DNA of 26,238 bases from an uncultured Thermomicrobia bacterium (GTDB lineage Bacteria; Chloroflexota; Chloroflexia; Thermomicrobiales; JALYUS01): positions 1-26,238 of the forward strand of contig CALBSO010000147.1 in NCBI GenBank assembly GCA_937968015.1. Reading direction: 5' to 3'. The notes beneath the pieces were generated by a model. The model was not told where the DNA came from, ran no database searches, and saw nothing but the letters and a program-made list of their open reading frames with translations. The position numbers were made by a program, and so were the translations under genes. Within the stretch, counting starts at the first letter, position 1. Every line of letters starts with the position of its first letter. Positions 1-6,903 of the stretch are shown piece by piece.

Positions 1-33
1 CGCCTGATGGTGCGCCGCCTCGCACGCGCTTGA
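1..33 (+). CDS. possible 3' end of a truncated gene
   Basis: Reading from base 1 gives ten codons rich in Arg, Ala and Leu followed by TGA at 31-33. This could be the C-terminus of a plus-strand gene cut by the window edge, convergent with the membrane protein that ends at 51. The stretch is far too short to identify and the frame could be open by chance. Confidence 0.2.
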   Translation, partial: RLMVRRLARA

Positions 34-50
34 CCCTTCTCAGACAGCTT

Positions 51-596
51 CTAGTCCACTTCCCCACTGTATGCGGGGTTTCGATAGACCACTTCATCGC
101 TTGGCCCGCGGACTTCGAGAATCGTTCCGTGGGGGGTGAACAGCACCTGACCGTGCTTTGCCTCACGAAAATAGTCTACGACGTTGCGATTCATGGTCAG
201 GCGATCGGGTGGCTGATTGATATGAAGCCAATAGTCGGTAGAACTGATGCTACCCGTTCCCAAACCCGTGCCCTCCGAGTTCCCTTCGATCGGGCCGGTA
301 TACCGCTGGCATGTCCCGCCAGCCAAATCCTTCTTCGCAACCCGCTTACTGTTCACTAAGACATACGTCATCGGGCCGCAAATAACGAGCCAGAGAATCG
401 TCACACCCACGGCCAATCCCTGACCAGTACCGGTTACGAGACCATGCACGATCACCGCGAGCACGGCGGCGGTGAGTGCACCGAGCACCGACCATATGAC
501 CATCTGTGGCTTCGTGTCTCGCTTCAGAAACGCCGCCATCGCCGACGTTGCCGGGATGACTTCGAGGGTGGACTGCTGCGATACGCGCCTCTCCAT
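51..596 (-). CDS. hypothetical small membrane protein
   Basis: This 181-residue protein is not recognised as a family member. It has a soluble N-terminal stretch of about 30 residues and two hydrophobic segments at roughly residues 32-54 and 61-81, the second followed by a basic turn. A polar C-terminal half of about 100 residues is probably an exposed domain. The ATG at 594-596 is preceded on the minus strand by AAAGGA at 8 bases spacing, which supports this start. It stands alone, with 350 bases of non-coding DNA upstream. A membrane-anchored protein is all that can be said; no catalytic motif is visible. Confidence 0.65.
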   Translation of the reverse strand: MERRVSQQSTLEVIPATSAMAAFLKRDTKPQMVIWSVLGALTAAVLAVIVHGLVTGTGQGLAVGVTILWLVICGPMTYVLVNSKRVAKKDLAGGTCQRYTGPIEGNSEGTGLGTGSISSTDYWLHINQPPDRLTMNRNVVDYFREAKHGQVLFTPHGTILEVRGPSDEVVYRNPAYSGEVD

Positions 597-948
597 GTCA
601 GCGATCCTTTCAAGATGAAGATAGCCTCTCTCGTACGGTCATATGAACATTAGCAACTTAATTCGGTAATCCGAGGGTGGCGGGCTTCAGCCTGCGCCAG
701 TCTGAAGCCTGCGCCCACCAATACCCAATCAAGTTTTTAAGGTTCATATGCCCGTCGCTATGATCGGTCTGTGTACAAGGAACTATATCTTATCACCGTT
801 TCCTTAGCCAACGCTATCCGCTGACATCCGTGCAGAACTCCATTGGCTGCGGCAATTTGCTCCCCCTTCCCTCGTGGCGAAGCGGGTGCCCTCTGGGCAG
901 CATGGGGGGTAGGGCGAACAGAGCATCCTGATGTTTTTGCAATCGGCT
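597..948. other. intergenic region without a convincing gene
   Basis: These 352 bases separate the membrane protein from the luciferase-like gene. Short open frames exist here, but none has a plausible ribosome binding site or a recognisable product. The region holds the imperfect palindrome at 675-719. It also has a C/T-rich stretch near 860-875 that resembles one arm of the CCCCCTTCCC repeat seen elsewhere, but without its partner arm. No terminator or RNA gene was identified. Confidence 0.5.
675..719. repeat. imperfect palindrome with internal direct repeat
   Basis: GGCTTCA at 683-689 pairs with TGAAGCC at 703-709. Outer arms GGTGG-C and GCCCACC extend the pairing with gaps. The decamer AGCCTGCGCC also occurs twice in direct orientation (689-698 and 707-716). 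The structure resembles dispersed REP-like palindromes, but this window holds only one copy. Confidence 0.35.
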
Positions 949-1947
949 TCACCGGAGGGCGGGCAGCACCTTTTCGCCGAGGAGTTGGATGCCGCGTGCG
1001 TCGGTCAGGCCGTGGGGTGTGCCGAATTCGATCCGGGACGCGCCCGCAGCGAAGATTGCTTCGGCGTGCGCGATTACCTCCGCGGGTGATCCGGCGAAGG
1101 CGAAGGGGTGCAGTAAGTCATCGGGGATCAGCGCGGCCGCCGCCTGCCGGTCGCCCTCTTGCACCGCCCGCTCTATCCGTGCGAGCAGTTCGGGGTCCAC
1201 CGATACTGTTGGGTCGAGGCTCGCGACGGTAGGCAGGTAGCGCGCGACTTCCTCTTTCGCTCTGCGTCGTGCCGCCGCGCCATCCTCGTCCACAACCGTC
1301 ACCGCGCCGAGTACGATGCCGACCGCGTCCGCGTCCCGTCCCATCTGCCGCGCGCCGACGGCGATCCACTCGCGCATCACCGGGACCATCGCGGGGTTAA
1401 CACTGCCACCGATCTTCACCTCATCCGCGATCTCGCCTGCCACTGCGGCCAACTGTGGCCCCCATGTCCCGATCGTCAGCGGTATGTCGGCGCGCCCGAC
1501 ATCATACTGGAGGACGTGGTATTCGCTGAGCCGGAAGACCGCGCCATCAAACGACGCGCGTTTCTTGCCGAGCAGATGCCGCATGACCGCGACCGCCTCG
1601 CGCATCGTCGTGATGGGTTTCGTCTGGACGATGCCGAGAGAATCGAGCCACGCCCCGCGCGAGAGGCCGAGATAGGCCCGCCCGCCGGAGACGGCATCGA
1701 GGAGGGCGATCTGCCCCGCGATCTCAACGGGATGCAAGGTGTACGGGTTCATGCTCGCCGGGCCGAGGCGGATCTGTGTCGTCACCTGTGCCATGATGAG
1801 CAGCGGCCCGATCGGCGGCTGGAACATCAAGTCCCCATAGACACTCACCGCGTCGAACTCGTACCCCTCCACCCGCCGCGCCAGCGCCGCGTATTCCGCT
1901 GCCCGCTTATTGCTCTGAAACGCCACACTCACTTCCCTCTGCCGCAT
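949..1947 (-). CDS. luciferase-like (LLM class) flavin/F420-dependent oxidoreductase
   Basis: This 332-residue protein has the TIM-barrel luciferase-like fold of the methylenetetrahydromethanopterin-reductase (Mer) type. Recognisable segments are VYGDLMFQPP near residue 40, the TTQIRLGPASMNPYTLHPVE strand-turn, GGRAYLGLSRGAWLD near residue 90, and a C-terminal IEFGTPHG segment. Such enzymes use F420 or FMN to oxidise or reduce small organic substrates. The substrate here is unknown. The ATG is preceded by AAGGAG at 7 bases. It is the last gene of the seven-gene minus-strand run and begins 18 bases after the TIGR04076-type gene, so it is probably translated from the same message. The family assignment is firm and the cofactor is inferred. 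Confidence 0.85.
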   Translation of the reverse strand: MRQREVSVAFQSNKRAAEYAALARRVEGYEFDAVSVYGDLMFQPPIGPLLIMAQVTTQIRLGPASMNPYTLHPVEIAGQIALLDAVSGGRAYLGLSRGAWLDSLGIVQTKPITTMREAVAVMRHLLGKKRASFDGAVFRLSEYHVLQYDVGRADIPLTIGTWGPQLAAVAGEIADEVKIGGSVNPAMVPVMREWIAVGARQMGRDADAVGIVLGAVTVVDEDGAAARRRAKEEVARYLPTVASLDPTVSVDPELLARIERAVQEGDRQAAAALIPDDLLHPFAFAGSPAEVIAHAEAIFAAGASRIEFGTPHGLTDARGIQLLGEKVLPALR

Positions 1948-1965
1948 CTCATCACTCCTTGTTCC

Positions 1966-2286
1966 CTACGTCAGGTCAGCGGCGCGGAGGGTACGCGGGG
2001 CGATGCGTTCGATGCGCATGATGAGGCGTTCCTCCGGGTCGGGGCAGGCGACGAGGCTCTCTTGTGTCATCCAATCACCTGCTTGCGTGGCCCGCTGGTA
2101 GCCGGAGAGGAGCGGCAGCACCGCGCCGAGCGCGTAGAGGCAGAAATGCTTGCCTGCCGGGATGCGGAGTTGATTGCTCTCCGTTACCTCGAAGGAATCA
2201 CCCACTGCCAGCCCGCAGACGGACCGCCCCTCGATGGCGACGACGGTGATCCGCAGGTCGTAGAGGGTGAACCGCGTGTCGTCCAT
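1966..2286 (-). CDS. TIGR04076-type small conserved protein
   Basis: This 106-residue protein matches my recollection of the TIGR04076 family: an N-terminal LYDLRITV strand, an EGRSVCGLAVGD(S)F turn, PAGKHFCLYAL in the middle, then LPLL and a terminal ACPDPEERLIMRI motif. Its function is not established. The longer open frame would start inside the preceding M24 gene. I chose the ATG at 2284-2286 because it gives the usual family length and lies 8 bases after the M24 stop, with a weak AGGCG as binding site. Its position between an M24-fold protein and a luciferase-like oxidoreductase suggests an accessory role in the same pathway. Confidence 0.65.
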   Translation of the reverse strand: MDDTRFTLYDLRITVVAIEGRSVCGLAVGDSFEVTESNQLRIPAGKHFCLYALGAVLPLLSGYQRATQAGDWMTQESLVACPDPEERLIMRIERIAPRTLRAADLT

Positions 2287-2294
2287 GCCCACGC

Positions 2295-3446
2295 CTACAC
2301 GATCTCCAGGATAGCGGGGCGCGGGTAGGACGATTCGGTGCCAGGAACGTGAGGCCACTGGCTGGTGATGGAGAGGAAATCCGCCGTACCGTCCGGGCGG
2401 AGGATGAAGGTGTCCTCACTCTTTGTGCCGGTGATCGAGGGGTTGTAGGCAAACGCCTGTGATTCCTGCACAATTTCCGTGCCGCCGGGGATGATCGTCC
2501 ACTCGCGGCCTGCGTAGCCCGCCGCGCCGCCCTGATGGTGCAACCGCCATTCGCCGGGGAAACCGGCGTCTGCGTACGCCTTCGCGCCCGCCGCGAAGAT
2601 GTCGCCTGCTGTCGCACCCGGTTTCGTCGCATTGGTGAAGGCGAGATCCACCAGCGCGCAGCCCTGTTGCTTCTGGTGCAGGTCGTCCGGCAACTGCCCG
2701 AAGTAGACAGCGCGGCTCGCGCTCGCATTGAGGCCCCACCGGGTCGCACCCACGACGAGTAAGACATGTTGCCGGACGATGAGGTCGGTTGGGAGCGGAT
2801 GGCGGAAGCGCTCGATCCGCTCGTCCGCCGCGACGAGCGCGACGGGGGCCTGAATGCCGTAGGCCATCAGTGGCCCGACATACGACGCGGCGATCTGCAA
2901 CTCGGTCATGCCCGGCCGGATGGCGCGAGCGGCGGCTTCGAGGATGTTCGCCGCGGTCTGCGCGAGCCAGCGATAGCGCGCGATTTCCGGTTCGAGCAGG
3001 CTGAAGCGTAGCCGTATCACCTCAGTGCGGAGCACCCGGGCGGATTCGAGGCCCACGACTGGCGCGTCCGCACCGATCTTTCCGTCGCCGACGATATCCT
3101 TGATGATCGTCGCGCGATCGCCGACGCGACCGTGCTCCCACGGGTAGACCCTCATATGGACGCCCTGCTCCGGCAGTTCTTCCGCCGCGAGGCGGGGCGC
3201 TTCGATGGCATCCGTGAGGGCATAGACCTCATCCCGCGTGACCAGCACCGAAGCGAGTGCATCTGAGCCGCCGGTCATCGAGACACGCGTCGCGCCGCCG
3301 CCCGTCACCCACGCAACGGTCGGCTCCTGCGTCAGGAGCAACGCGTCCAGTCCCTCGGCGTCGAGGAGTGTGCGGACCCGGCGGCGTTTCTCCGCCAGTT
3401 CTTCCAATGTCGGGGTGAAGGCGGCGAGCGCCGCGCTCTGAGGCAT
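2295..3446 (-). CDS. M24 (pita-bread) family protein with incomplete metal site
   Basis: This 383-residue protein has an N-terminal creatinase-like domain (about residues 10-150) and a C-terminal M24 pita-bread domain like Xaa-Pro dipeptidases. The canonical five metal ligands (D, D, H, E, E) are mostly absent. The first Asp region reads LLVVGA, the second reads NASASR instead of the usual SDITR, and the first Glu region reads AYNPS instead of TxEPG. A His-rich LHHQGG and the final Glu (KSEDT) remain. It is therefore probably not a standard dinuclear metallopeptidase; a creatinase-like or other C-N/C-O lyase role is possible. The ATG at 3444-3446 has AGGAG at 7 bases and lies 4 bases after the SDR stop, indicating translational coupling. 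Confidence 0.8.
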   Translation of the reverse strand: MPQSAALAAFTPTLEELAEKRRRVRTLLDAEGLDALLLTQEPTVAWVTGGGATRVSMTGGSDALASVLVTRDEVYALTDAIEAPRLAAEELPEQGVHMRVYPWEHGRVGDRATIIKDIVGDGKIGADAPVVGLESARVLRTEVIRLRFSLLEPEIARYRWLAQTAANILEAAARAIRPGMTELQIAASYVGPLMAYGIQAPVALVAADERIERFRHPLPTDLIVRQHVLLVVGATRWGLNASASRAVYFGQLPDDLHQKQQGCALVDLAFTNATKPGATAGDIFAAGAKAYADAGFPGEWRLHHQGGAAGYAGREWTIIPGGTEIVQESQAFAYNPSITGTKSEDTFILRPDGTADFLSITSQWPHVPGTESSYPRPAILEIV

Positions 3447-3450
3447 GGCG

Positions 3451-4227
3451 TTACTCCTGCTGCTTTGGCGAATCTTCCCCCGCGATGCGCGCGCGCTGCA
3501 CCGTGGGCGTGATCCACAACTCGTCAATCGTCACGCGATGGGGCAAGGAGGCGATGAAGACGACCGTTTCCGCGACGTCCTCAGGCTGGAGCATCGTCTT
3601 GCGGGCTTCCGCGCTCGGCGGGTTCGGGCGATAATCGAGGATCGCGGTCGCGACTTCACCGGGCAGGATCACCGTAGCGCGGATACCGTTGATCTTCTCC
3701 TCGGTATTGATACTGTGCGAGAGCGACACGGCGCCCGCCTTGCTCGCCCCATAGGCGACGCCGGACATGATGCCGGAGCGTCGCCCCGCCATGCTGGCGA
3801 GGGTGATAATCGTCCCCTGCTTCTGCCGGCGCATCTGCGGCAGCACTTCACGCACGCAGTACAGAACACCGGTCAGGTTCACGTCAATGACATAGTCCCA
3901 CTGCTGGACGGACAGATCGTGCAGATTGCGCTGCTTGGTGTTGACGCCCGCGTTCGCGAAGAGTAGGTCAACCCGGCCCCATTCGTGGACGACGTTCGTG
4001 ACGAAGCGTTCCACTGCCGCGGCATCCGCGACATCGGCGGCGTAGGCGATGGCAATGCCACCTTTGCCATTAATCTCGTCCGCTATTTTGTTGATGACCT
4101 CTACCGAGCGCGCGACGATCGCGACCTTCGCGCCCTCCTCCGCGAGCGCGTACGCCGTCGCTCGCCCGATGCCGCTCGACGCGCCGGTGACAATCGCGAC
4201 TTGCCCGCTCAGTTTCCCTTCCGCCAT
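3451..4227 (-). CDS. short-chain dehydrogenase/reductase (SDR)
   Basis: This 258-residue classical SDR has the cofactor motif TGASSGIG at residues 14-21, NAG at 92-94, the structural Asn117 (VNLTG), and the catalytic Ser145, Tyr159 (YGASK) and Lys163. The residue after beta-2 is Arg40 (VARS), which hints at NADP(H) preference. The C-terminal ITPTVQR segment is typical of clover-type bacterial SDRs. It probably oxidises or reduces a hydroxy/keto substrate of the pathway encoded by the surrounding cassette. The start has a strong AGGAGGG site. The VOC gene stop is only 9 bases upstream. Substrate is unknown. Confidence 0.88.
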   Translation of the reverse strand: MAEGKLSGQVAIVTGASSGIGRATAYALAEEGAKVAIVARSVEVINKIADEINGKGGIAIAYAADVADAAAVERFVTNVVHEWGRVDLLFANAGVNTKQRNLHDLSVQQWDYVIDVNLTGVLYCVREVLPQMRRQKQGTIITLASMAGRRSGIMSGVAYGASKAGAVSLSHSINTEEKINGIRATVILPGEVATAILDYRPNPPSAEARKTMLQPEDVAETVVFIASLPHRVTIDELWITPTVQRARIAGEDSPKQQE

Positions 4228-4236
4228 CCCGCCCTC

Positions 4237-4638
4237 CTATTCGTTCACCGGTGTGAACCGGCCGGTTATCTGCACGAGTTCGATCGAGTTGCCGAACGGG
4301 TCTTCGACGAAGAAACGCGGGCGGTTATCAATGACGCTTGTCTCCTTGATCGGCACATGCTGTGCATTCAGGTGCACGCGCATCGCCGCGATGTCGTCCA
4401 CCTCGATGCAGAGGTGATCGGCGGCGCGCGGCGGGCTGAACTCCGCCGGATCGGTGCGGAGTAAGTGAATCTCGTGCTCGTCCTCGCCGATGTCGTACCA
4501 GATCAGGGCACGGTCCTTGAGACCCATCGGGCGCGGCTTCTCCCGCAGGCCCAACGCCTCGCCGTAGAAGCGGCGCGCCTCATCCTCCCGCCCCGCCTCA
4601 ATGCCGATGCTGACATGCTGCAACCGCTTGATGTGCAT
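4237..4638 (-). CDS. VOC / glyoxalase family protein
   Basis: This 133-residue single-domain VOC protein carries the four expected metal-ligand positions: His8 (QHVSIGI), His58 or nearby (EIHLL), His75 (ADHLCIEV) and Glu120 (GNSIEL). FYGEALGL and DPFGN are typical of the fold. Members act as glyoxalases, epimerases, dioxygenases or resistance proteins. The specific reaction cannot be read from sequence. I chose the ATG at 4636-4638, with GGGGGAG close upstream. An upstream in-frame ATG would add 29 non-conserved residues reaching into the repeat region. It is the first gene after a 204-base gap in the minus-strand run and is tightly spaced with the SDR. Confidence 0.82.
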   Translation of the reverse strand: MHIKRLQHVSIGIEAGREDEARRFYGEALGLREKPRPMGLKDRALIWYDIGEDEHEIHLLRTDPAEFSPPRAADHLCIEVDDIAAMRVHLNAQHVPIKETSVIDNRPRFFVEDPFGNSIELVQITGRFTPVNE

Positions 4639-4686
4639 GATCTCCCCCGCGGCCCGCGAATTTCTGCTTCCGTCAGTCTCGCACGC

Positions 4687-4714
4687 GAGAAAGCAATGAG
4701 CAACGAGCAACGAG
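4687..4714 (-). repeat. heptamer tandem array (CTCRTTG)
   Basis: Read on the minus strand, three consecutive 7-base units CTCGTTG, CTCGTTG, CTCATTG (4714 down to 4694) are followed by a degenerate CTTTCTC. Similar arrays occur at 6773, 19963 and 22892. It lies in the gap between the decarboxylase and VOC genes. Confidence 0.75.
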
Positions 4715-4716
4715 GG

Positions 4717-4781
4717 GAACCTCACTCCCGACCTCTCTCATCTGCCCAGAGGGATGGCTCGCTCGACGTGCCGTGAGGTTC
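4717..4781. repeat. 9-bp inverted repeat with long loop
   Basis: GAACCTCAC at 4717-4725 and GTGAGGTTC at 4773-4781 are perfect inverted repeats separated by 47 bases, adjoining the heptamer array. They could form a hairpin in the message between the decarboxylase and VOC genes, but there is no U-tract and no known motif. Confidence 0.35.
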
Positions 4782-4812
4782 GCTGCACATCGTGGTCTCC
4801 CAAAGATCGCTT

Positions 4813-4846
4813 CCCCTTCCTTTCCGGGAAGGGGGTTGGAGGTTAG
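4813..4846 (-). repeat. CTAACC(C/T)CC...CCCCCTTCCC palindromic repeat, copy 1
   Basis: On the minus strand the decarboxylase stop TAA is embedded in CCTAACCTCCAACCCCC, followed by TTCCCGG, a short loop and GGAAGGGG. CCCCTTCC at 4813-4820 pairs with GGAAGGGG at 4827-4834. A near-identical unit in the other orientation lies at 14384-14420. The hairpin could also act as an mRNA 3' stabiliser or weak terminator. Confidence 0.65.
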
Positions 4847-5418
4847 GTCCTCCCCACCAATTTCCGGAACGCCGCCGAGAGCAGGATCGGGTCTTCGAGC
4901 AGGTAGGGCGTTTTGATGCTCCGCTGGTCAATCATCATGCGGACGAGCGTCGGGCCGTCCATCGCTTTCGCGTCGGCGAGCGCGGCGTGGAAACCCGCGT
5001 CATCATCCACGGTGACGCCACGAATGCCGCATCCCGCCGCGACGGCGGCGAAATCGGTCGTCGTCGCGGCGGTCGGCTGGCCGCCGGTGCTCGCGTAGGT
5101 GCCATTATCGAGGACGAGGATGACGAGGTTCCGCGGTTTGAGGAAGCCGACGGTTGGTAGTGCTGAGAGGCCCATCAGCAGGCCACCATCGCCCTCTATG
5201 ACGACGACCTTCTCCGGGTTCTCCGGCCTGCCGAGGGCGATACCGAGGCCAATCGCGACGGGCAAACCCATGCTGTCGAGGACATAGAAGTCGTTCTCCC
5301 GCTTGCCGACGGTGGCGATCAACTCGCGCACCGTCGCGCCGAGTGTGACGACTGTCGGTTCCTGCGGGAAGATTTCGGTGATGATCTTCAGCGCCTCCGC
5401 GCGTGAGAGGGTCGCCAT
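4843..5418 (-). CDS. ThDP-dependent decarboxylase, pyrophosphate-binding subunit (sulfopyruvate decarboxylase beta-like)
   Basis: This 191-residue protein is the C-terminal ThDP-binding (PP) domain only, as in ComE/sulfopyruvate decarboxylase beta and phosphonopyruvate decarboxylase. The Mg-ThDP motif starts at GDGGLLMG (residues 76-83) and ends at LDNGTY (103-108), so Asp77 and Asn105 are the predicted metal ligands. TGGQPT is typical of this subfamily. It should pair with the adjacent alpha-like subunit to decarboxylate a 2-oxo acid. Sulfopyruvate is the best-known substrate, but phosphonopyruvate or another pyruvate derivative is equally possible. The ATG lies 3 bases after the alpha stop, with GGGAGG inside the alpha 3' end, so the two subunits are translationally coupled. 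Confidence 0.8.
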   Translation of the reverse strand: MATLSRAEALKIITEIFPQEPTVVTLGATVRELIATVGKRENDFYVLDSMGLPVAIGLGIALGRPENPEKVVVIEGDGGLLMGLSALPTVGFLKPRNLVILVLDNGTYASTGGQPTAATTTDFAAVAAGCGIRGVTVDDDAGFHAALADAKAMDGPTLVRMMIDQRSIKTPYLLEDPILLSAAFRKLVGRT

Positions 5419-5421
5419 CGG

Positions 5422-5934
5422 TCAGCCTCCCATCAGGTTGACGAGCACCGCGACCGGGCGATGCGTGATCCGCGCGAACTCGTACCCCTTGACGACCGTG
5501 CGCGTCCATTGATCGAGCGGCGTCATCGCGTCGAGATGAAAGGTGCGGATGTTCGCGGCGTCGAGAATCGCGGGGACACGCTCAGAGATCAGGTGGATCA
5601 TCGAGTTGTACTCATTGATGCCGCCACGCCGCGCGATCAGCATGAAGCACGGGAGATGGTATGCCTGCGGAAAGGTCGTCAGGGCGGTGAGGAAGTTGCC
5701 GACGCCGTTATCCTGCATAATCAGGACGGCGGGTGTCTCGGTCAGCGCGAGGCCGCCCATGATCCCGACTGCCTCCTCCTCCCGCGTGACGGGGAAGGAG
5801 CGGATATCCGGCTGCGCCATCACCCAGTCGAGGATGCGCCTGAGCGTGCTGGATGGCAGCATCGGCACGACCGCCGGTTTGATTTCCGCCAATCCCGCGA
5901 TCACCGCGTCCGAGCGTTCATTGTCCGTACTCAC
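5422..5934 (-). CDS. ThDP-dependent decarboxylase, pyrimidine-binding subunit (sulfopyruvate decarboxylase alpha-like)
   Basis: This 170-residue protein is the N-terminal ThDP pyrimidine-binding (PYR) domain, as in ComD. The segment TREEEAVGIMGG (residues 50-61) supplies the Glu that activates the ThDP aminopyrimidine. MQDNGVGN (73-80) is the family signature. Length matches separate ComD-type subunits. The start is GTG at 5932-5934, preceded by AAGGAG at 5 bases. It is the first gene of the cassette running down to 949, and a good -10 box lies about 40 bases upstream. Thiamine pyrophosphokinase, which makes its cofactor, is the next gene upstream on the same strand. Substrate is not determined. 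Confidence 0.8.
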   Translation of the reverse strand: MSTDNERSDAVIAGLAEIKPAVVPMLPSSTLRRILDWVMAQPDIRSFPVTREEEAVGIMGGLALTETPAVLIMQDNGVGNFLTALTTFPQAYHLPCFMLIARRGGINEYNSMIHLISERVPAILDAANIRTFHLDAMTPLDQWTRTVVKGYEFARITHRPVAVLVNLMGG

Positions 5935-5972
5935 CCCTGCTCCTTCCGTGCGGATGCGATGCTCGCGCGGGG

Positions 5973-5978
5973 ATTATA
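5973..5978 (-). promoter_or_regulatory. candidate -10 box of the decarboxylase operon
   Basis: The minus strand has a perfect TATAAT here, in the gap between thiN and the alpha subunit gene. No good TTGACA-like -35 was found at 16-18 bases. The predicted leader is about 30-35 bases. The box suggests the cassette has its own promoter rather than depending on thiN. Confidence 0.45.
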
Positions 5979-6058
5979 CCTGACGATTGGCGCTCATTGG
6001 CTCAGCGACTGCACTCGGCGATCGCGATTGCCGACCAGGGTCTTGATCCGTCTCACCT

Positions 6059-6784
6059 TCATGCAGGACCGACAACAGCCTTCGACTGGTGTGTATGAAT
6101 GACAAGCAGGATGCCGCTGCCGCCGACTGAAACCATCGCTTCGGGAACGATCAATTCATTGGAGACGCCGATGTTGTCGCCGAGGCGGAAGATGGCGGGG
6201 AGGAGATAGAGGAGGCCGTCGCCGGAGACTCCTGTGACTTCCTCGGTGAGCGCGAGGAGGGAGACGTACTCGCCGGGCGTGCCGTGGAGCGCGACCGATT
6301 CGCCGGGTCGGAGGACGAGCATCGAGTGCAGCGGGTCCACGAGGAGAATACGGACGCCCGCGAACGCCGGGGCCGCGAGCGAGAGCGCAGTCGCCAACAT
6401 ATGGTCGTAGCGCGGGCCACCGAGCGCGCCGAGGACGACGATCTCCGTCGCGCCACGGGCAATCGCGATGACGATGGCGAGGTGGGTGTCGGTGTAATCC
6501 TTCGCCATCGAGTGCGTTTCGGTCGGGATGCCCGCGGCAGTGAGACGCGCGACGATTTCCGGCCCCGCCGTGTCGAAGTCGCCGACCGCGAGATCGGGCA
6601 CGACGCCGAGCCGTTCGAGGACGAGTGCGCCCGCATCCGCCGCGATCAGCAGGTCCGCCGCAGCGCAGTGCGCCCGCACAAACGCGTCATCGCCAACCAC
6701 GCCACCGGTGACGATTACGGCGCACAACAGGGAGGGCGGAACGGGGGCGGGCGCACTGCCATGTGCCCCGACCTCATTGCTCAT
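6059..6784 (-). CDS. thiN: thiamine pyrophosphokinase
   Basis: This 241-residue protein transfers pyrophosphate from ATP to thiamine to make ThDP. Family motifs are all visible: ADAGA (residues 49-53), GDFDT (68-72), KDYTDT (95-100) and GALGGPRYDH (119-128). The C-terminal beta domain that binds thiamine follows. The first four codons (Met-Ser-Asn-Glu) are written by the heptamer array at 6773-6811. The ATG at 6782-6784 has no clear Shine-Dalgarno sequence, and TGA blocks the frame just upstream. The true start could be a nearby TTG or CTG at residues 19-20, just before the first conserved strand. It lies directly upstream of the ThDP-dependent decarboxylase genes. Confidence 0.85.
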   Translation of the reverse strand: MSNEVGAHGSAPAPVPPSLLCAVIVTGGVVGDDAFVRAHCAAADLLIAADAGALVLERLGVVPDLAVGDFDTAGPEIVARLTAAGIPTETHSMAKDYTDTHLAIVIAIARGATEIVVLGALGGPRYDHMLATALSLAAPAFAGVRILLVDPLHSMLVLRPGESVALHGTPGEYVSLLALTEEVTGVSGDGLLYLLPAIFRLGDNIGVSNELIVPEAMVSVGGSGILLVIHTHQSKAVVGPA

Positions 6785-6811
6785 TGCTCATTGCTCACTG
6801 CTCATTGCTTC
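6773..6811 (+). repeat. heptamer tandem array (CTCATTG x5)
   Basis: Five contiguous 7-base units CTCATTG, CTCATTG, CTCATTG, CTCACTG, CTCATTG run from 6773 to 6807, followed by a degenerate CTTCTCG. The array covers the annotated start codon of thiN and the region where its ribosome binding site would be. A change of one unit would shift the reading frame or alter the spacing at the thiN start. Confidence 0.85.
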
Positions 6812-6854
6812 TCGTCGTTTCACGTAGAACAGCGCAGGGTTGCTCCGGCGATGC

Positions 6855-6860
6855 AGTATA
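6855..6860 (-). promoter_or_regulatory. candidate -10 box for thiN
   Basis: The minus strand reads TATACT, one mismatch from consensus, about 70 bases before the thiN ATG. No convincing -35 is present, so this is a weak prediction. Confidence 0.3.
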
Positions 6861-6881
6861 GCGTACCCACTCTTACGCGGA

Positions 6882-6898
6882 GATGCTGTGATAGCATC
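6882..6898. promoter_or_regulatory. dyad in the thiN-folB divergent region
   Basis: GATGCT at 6882-6887 and AGCATC at 6893-6898 form a perfect 6-bp dyad with a 5-base spacer. It sits between the divergent thiN and folB genes, where an operator would be expected. No regulator can be named. Confidence 0.3.
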
Positions 6899-6903
6899 AG
6901 CCC

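Noticed and set aside
853..880. Third copy of the CCCCCTTCCC palindrome
   Set aside because: One arm resembles it, but there is no matching GGGAAGGGGG arm and no CTAACC lead, so it is not supported.
758..952. 64-residue minus-strand open frame
   Set aside because: No ribosome binding site, no recognisable domain, and low-quality composition in a repeat-bearing intergenic region.
1159..2328. 389-residue plus-strand open frame
   Set aside because: Runs antisense across the luciferase-like and TIGR04076-type genes and has the composition of a shadow.
4717..4781. Possible T-box or other riboswitch before the VOC gene
   Set aside because: Only a 9-bp inverted repeat is seen; no T-box signature (TGGNACCGCG-type antiterminator) or other known motif is present.
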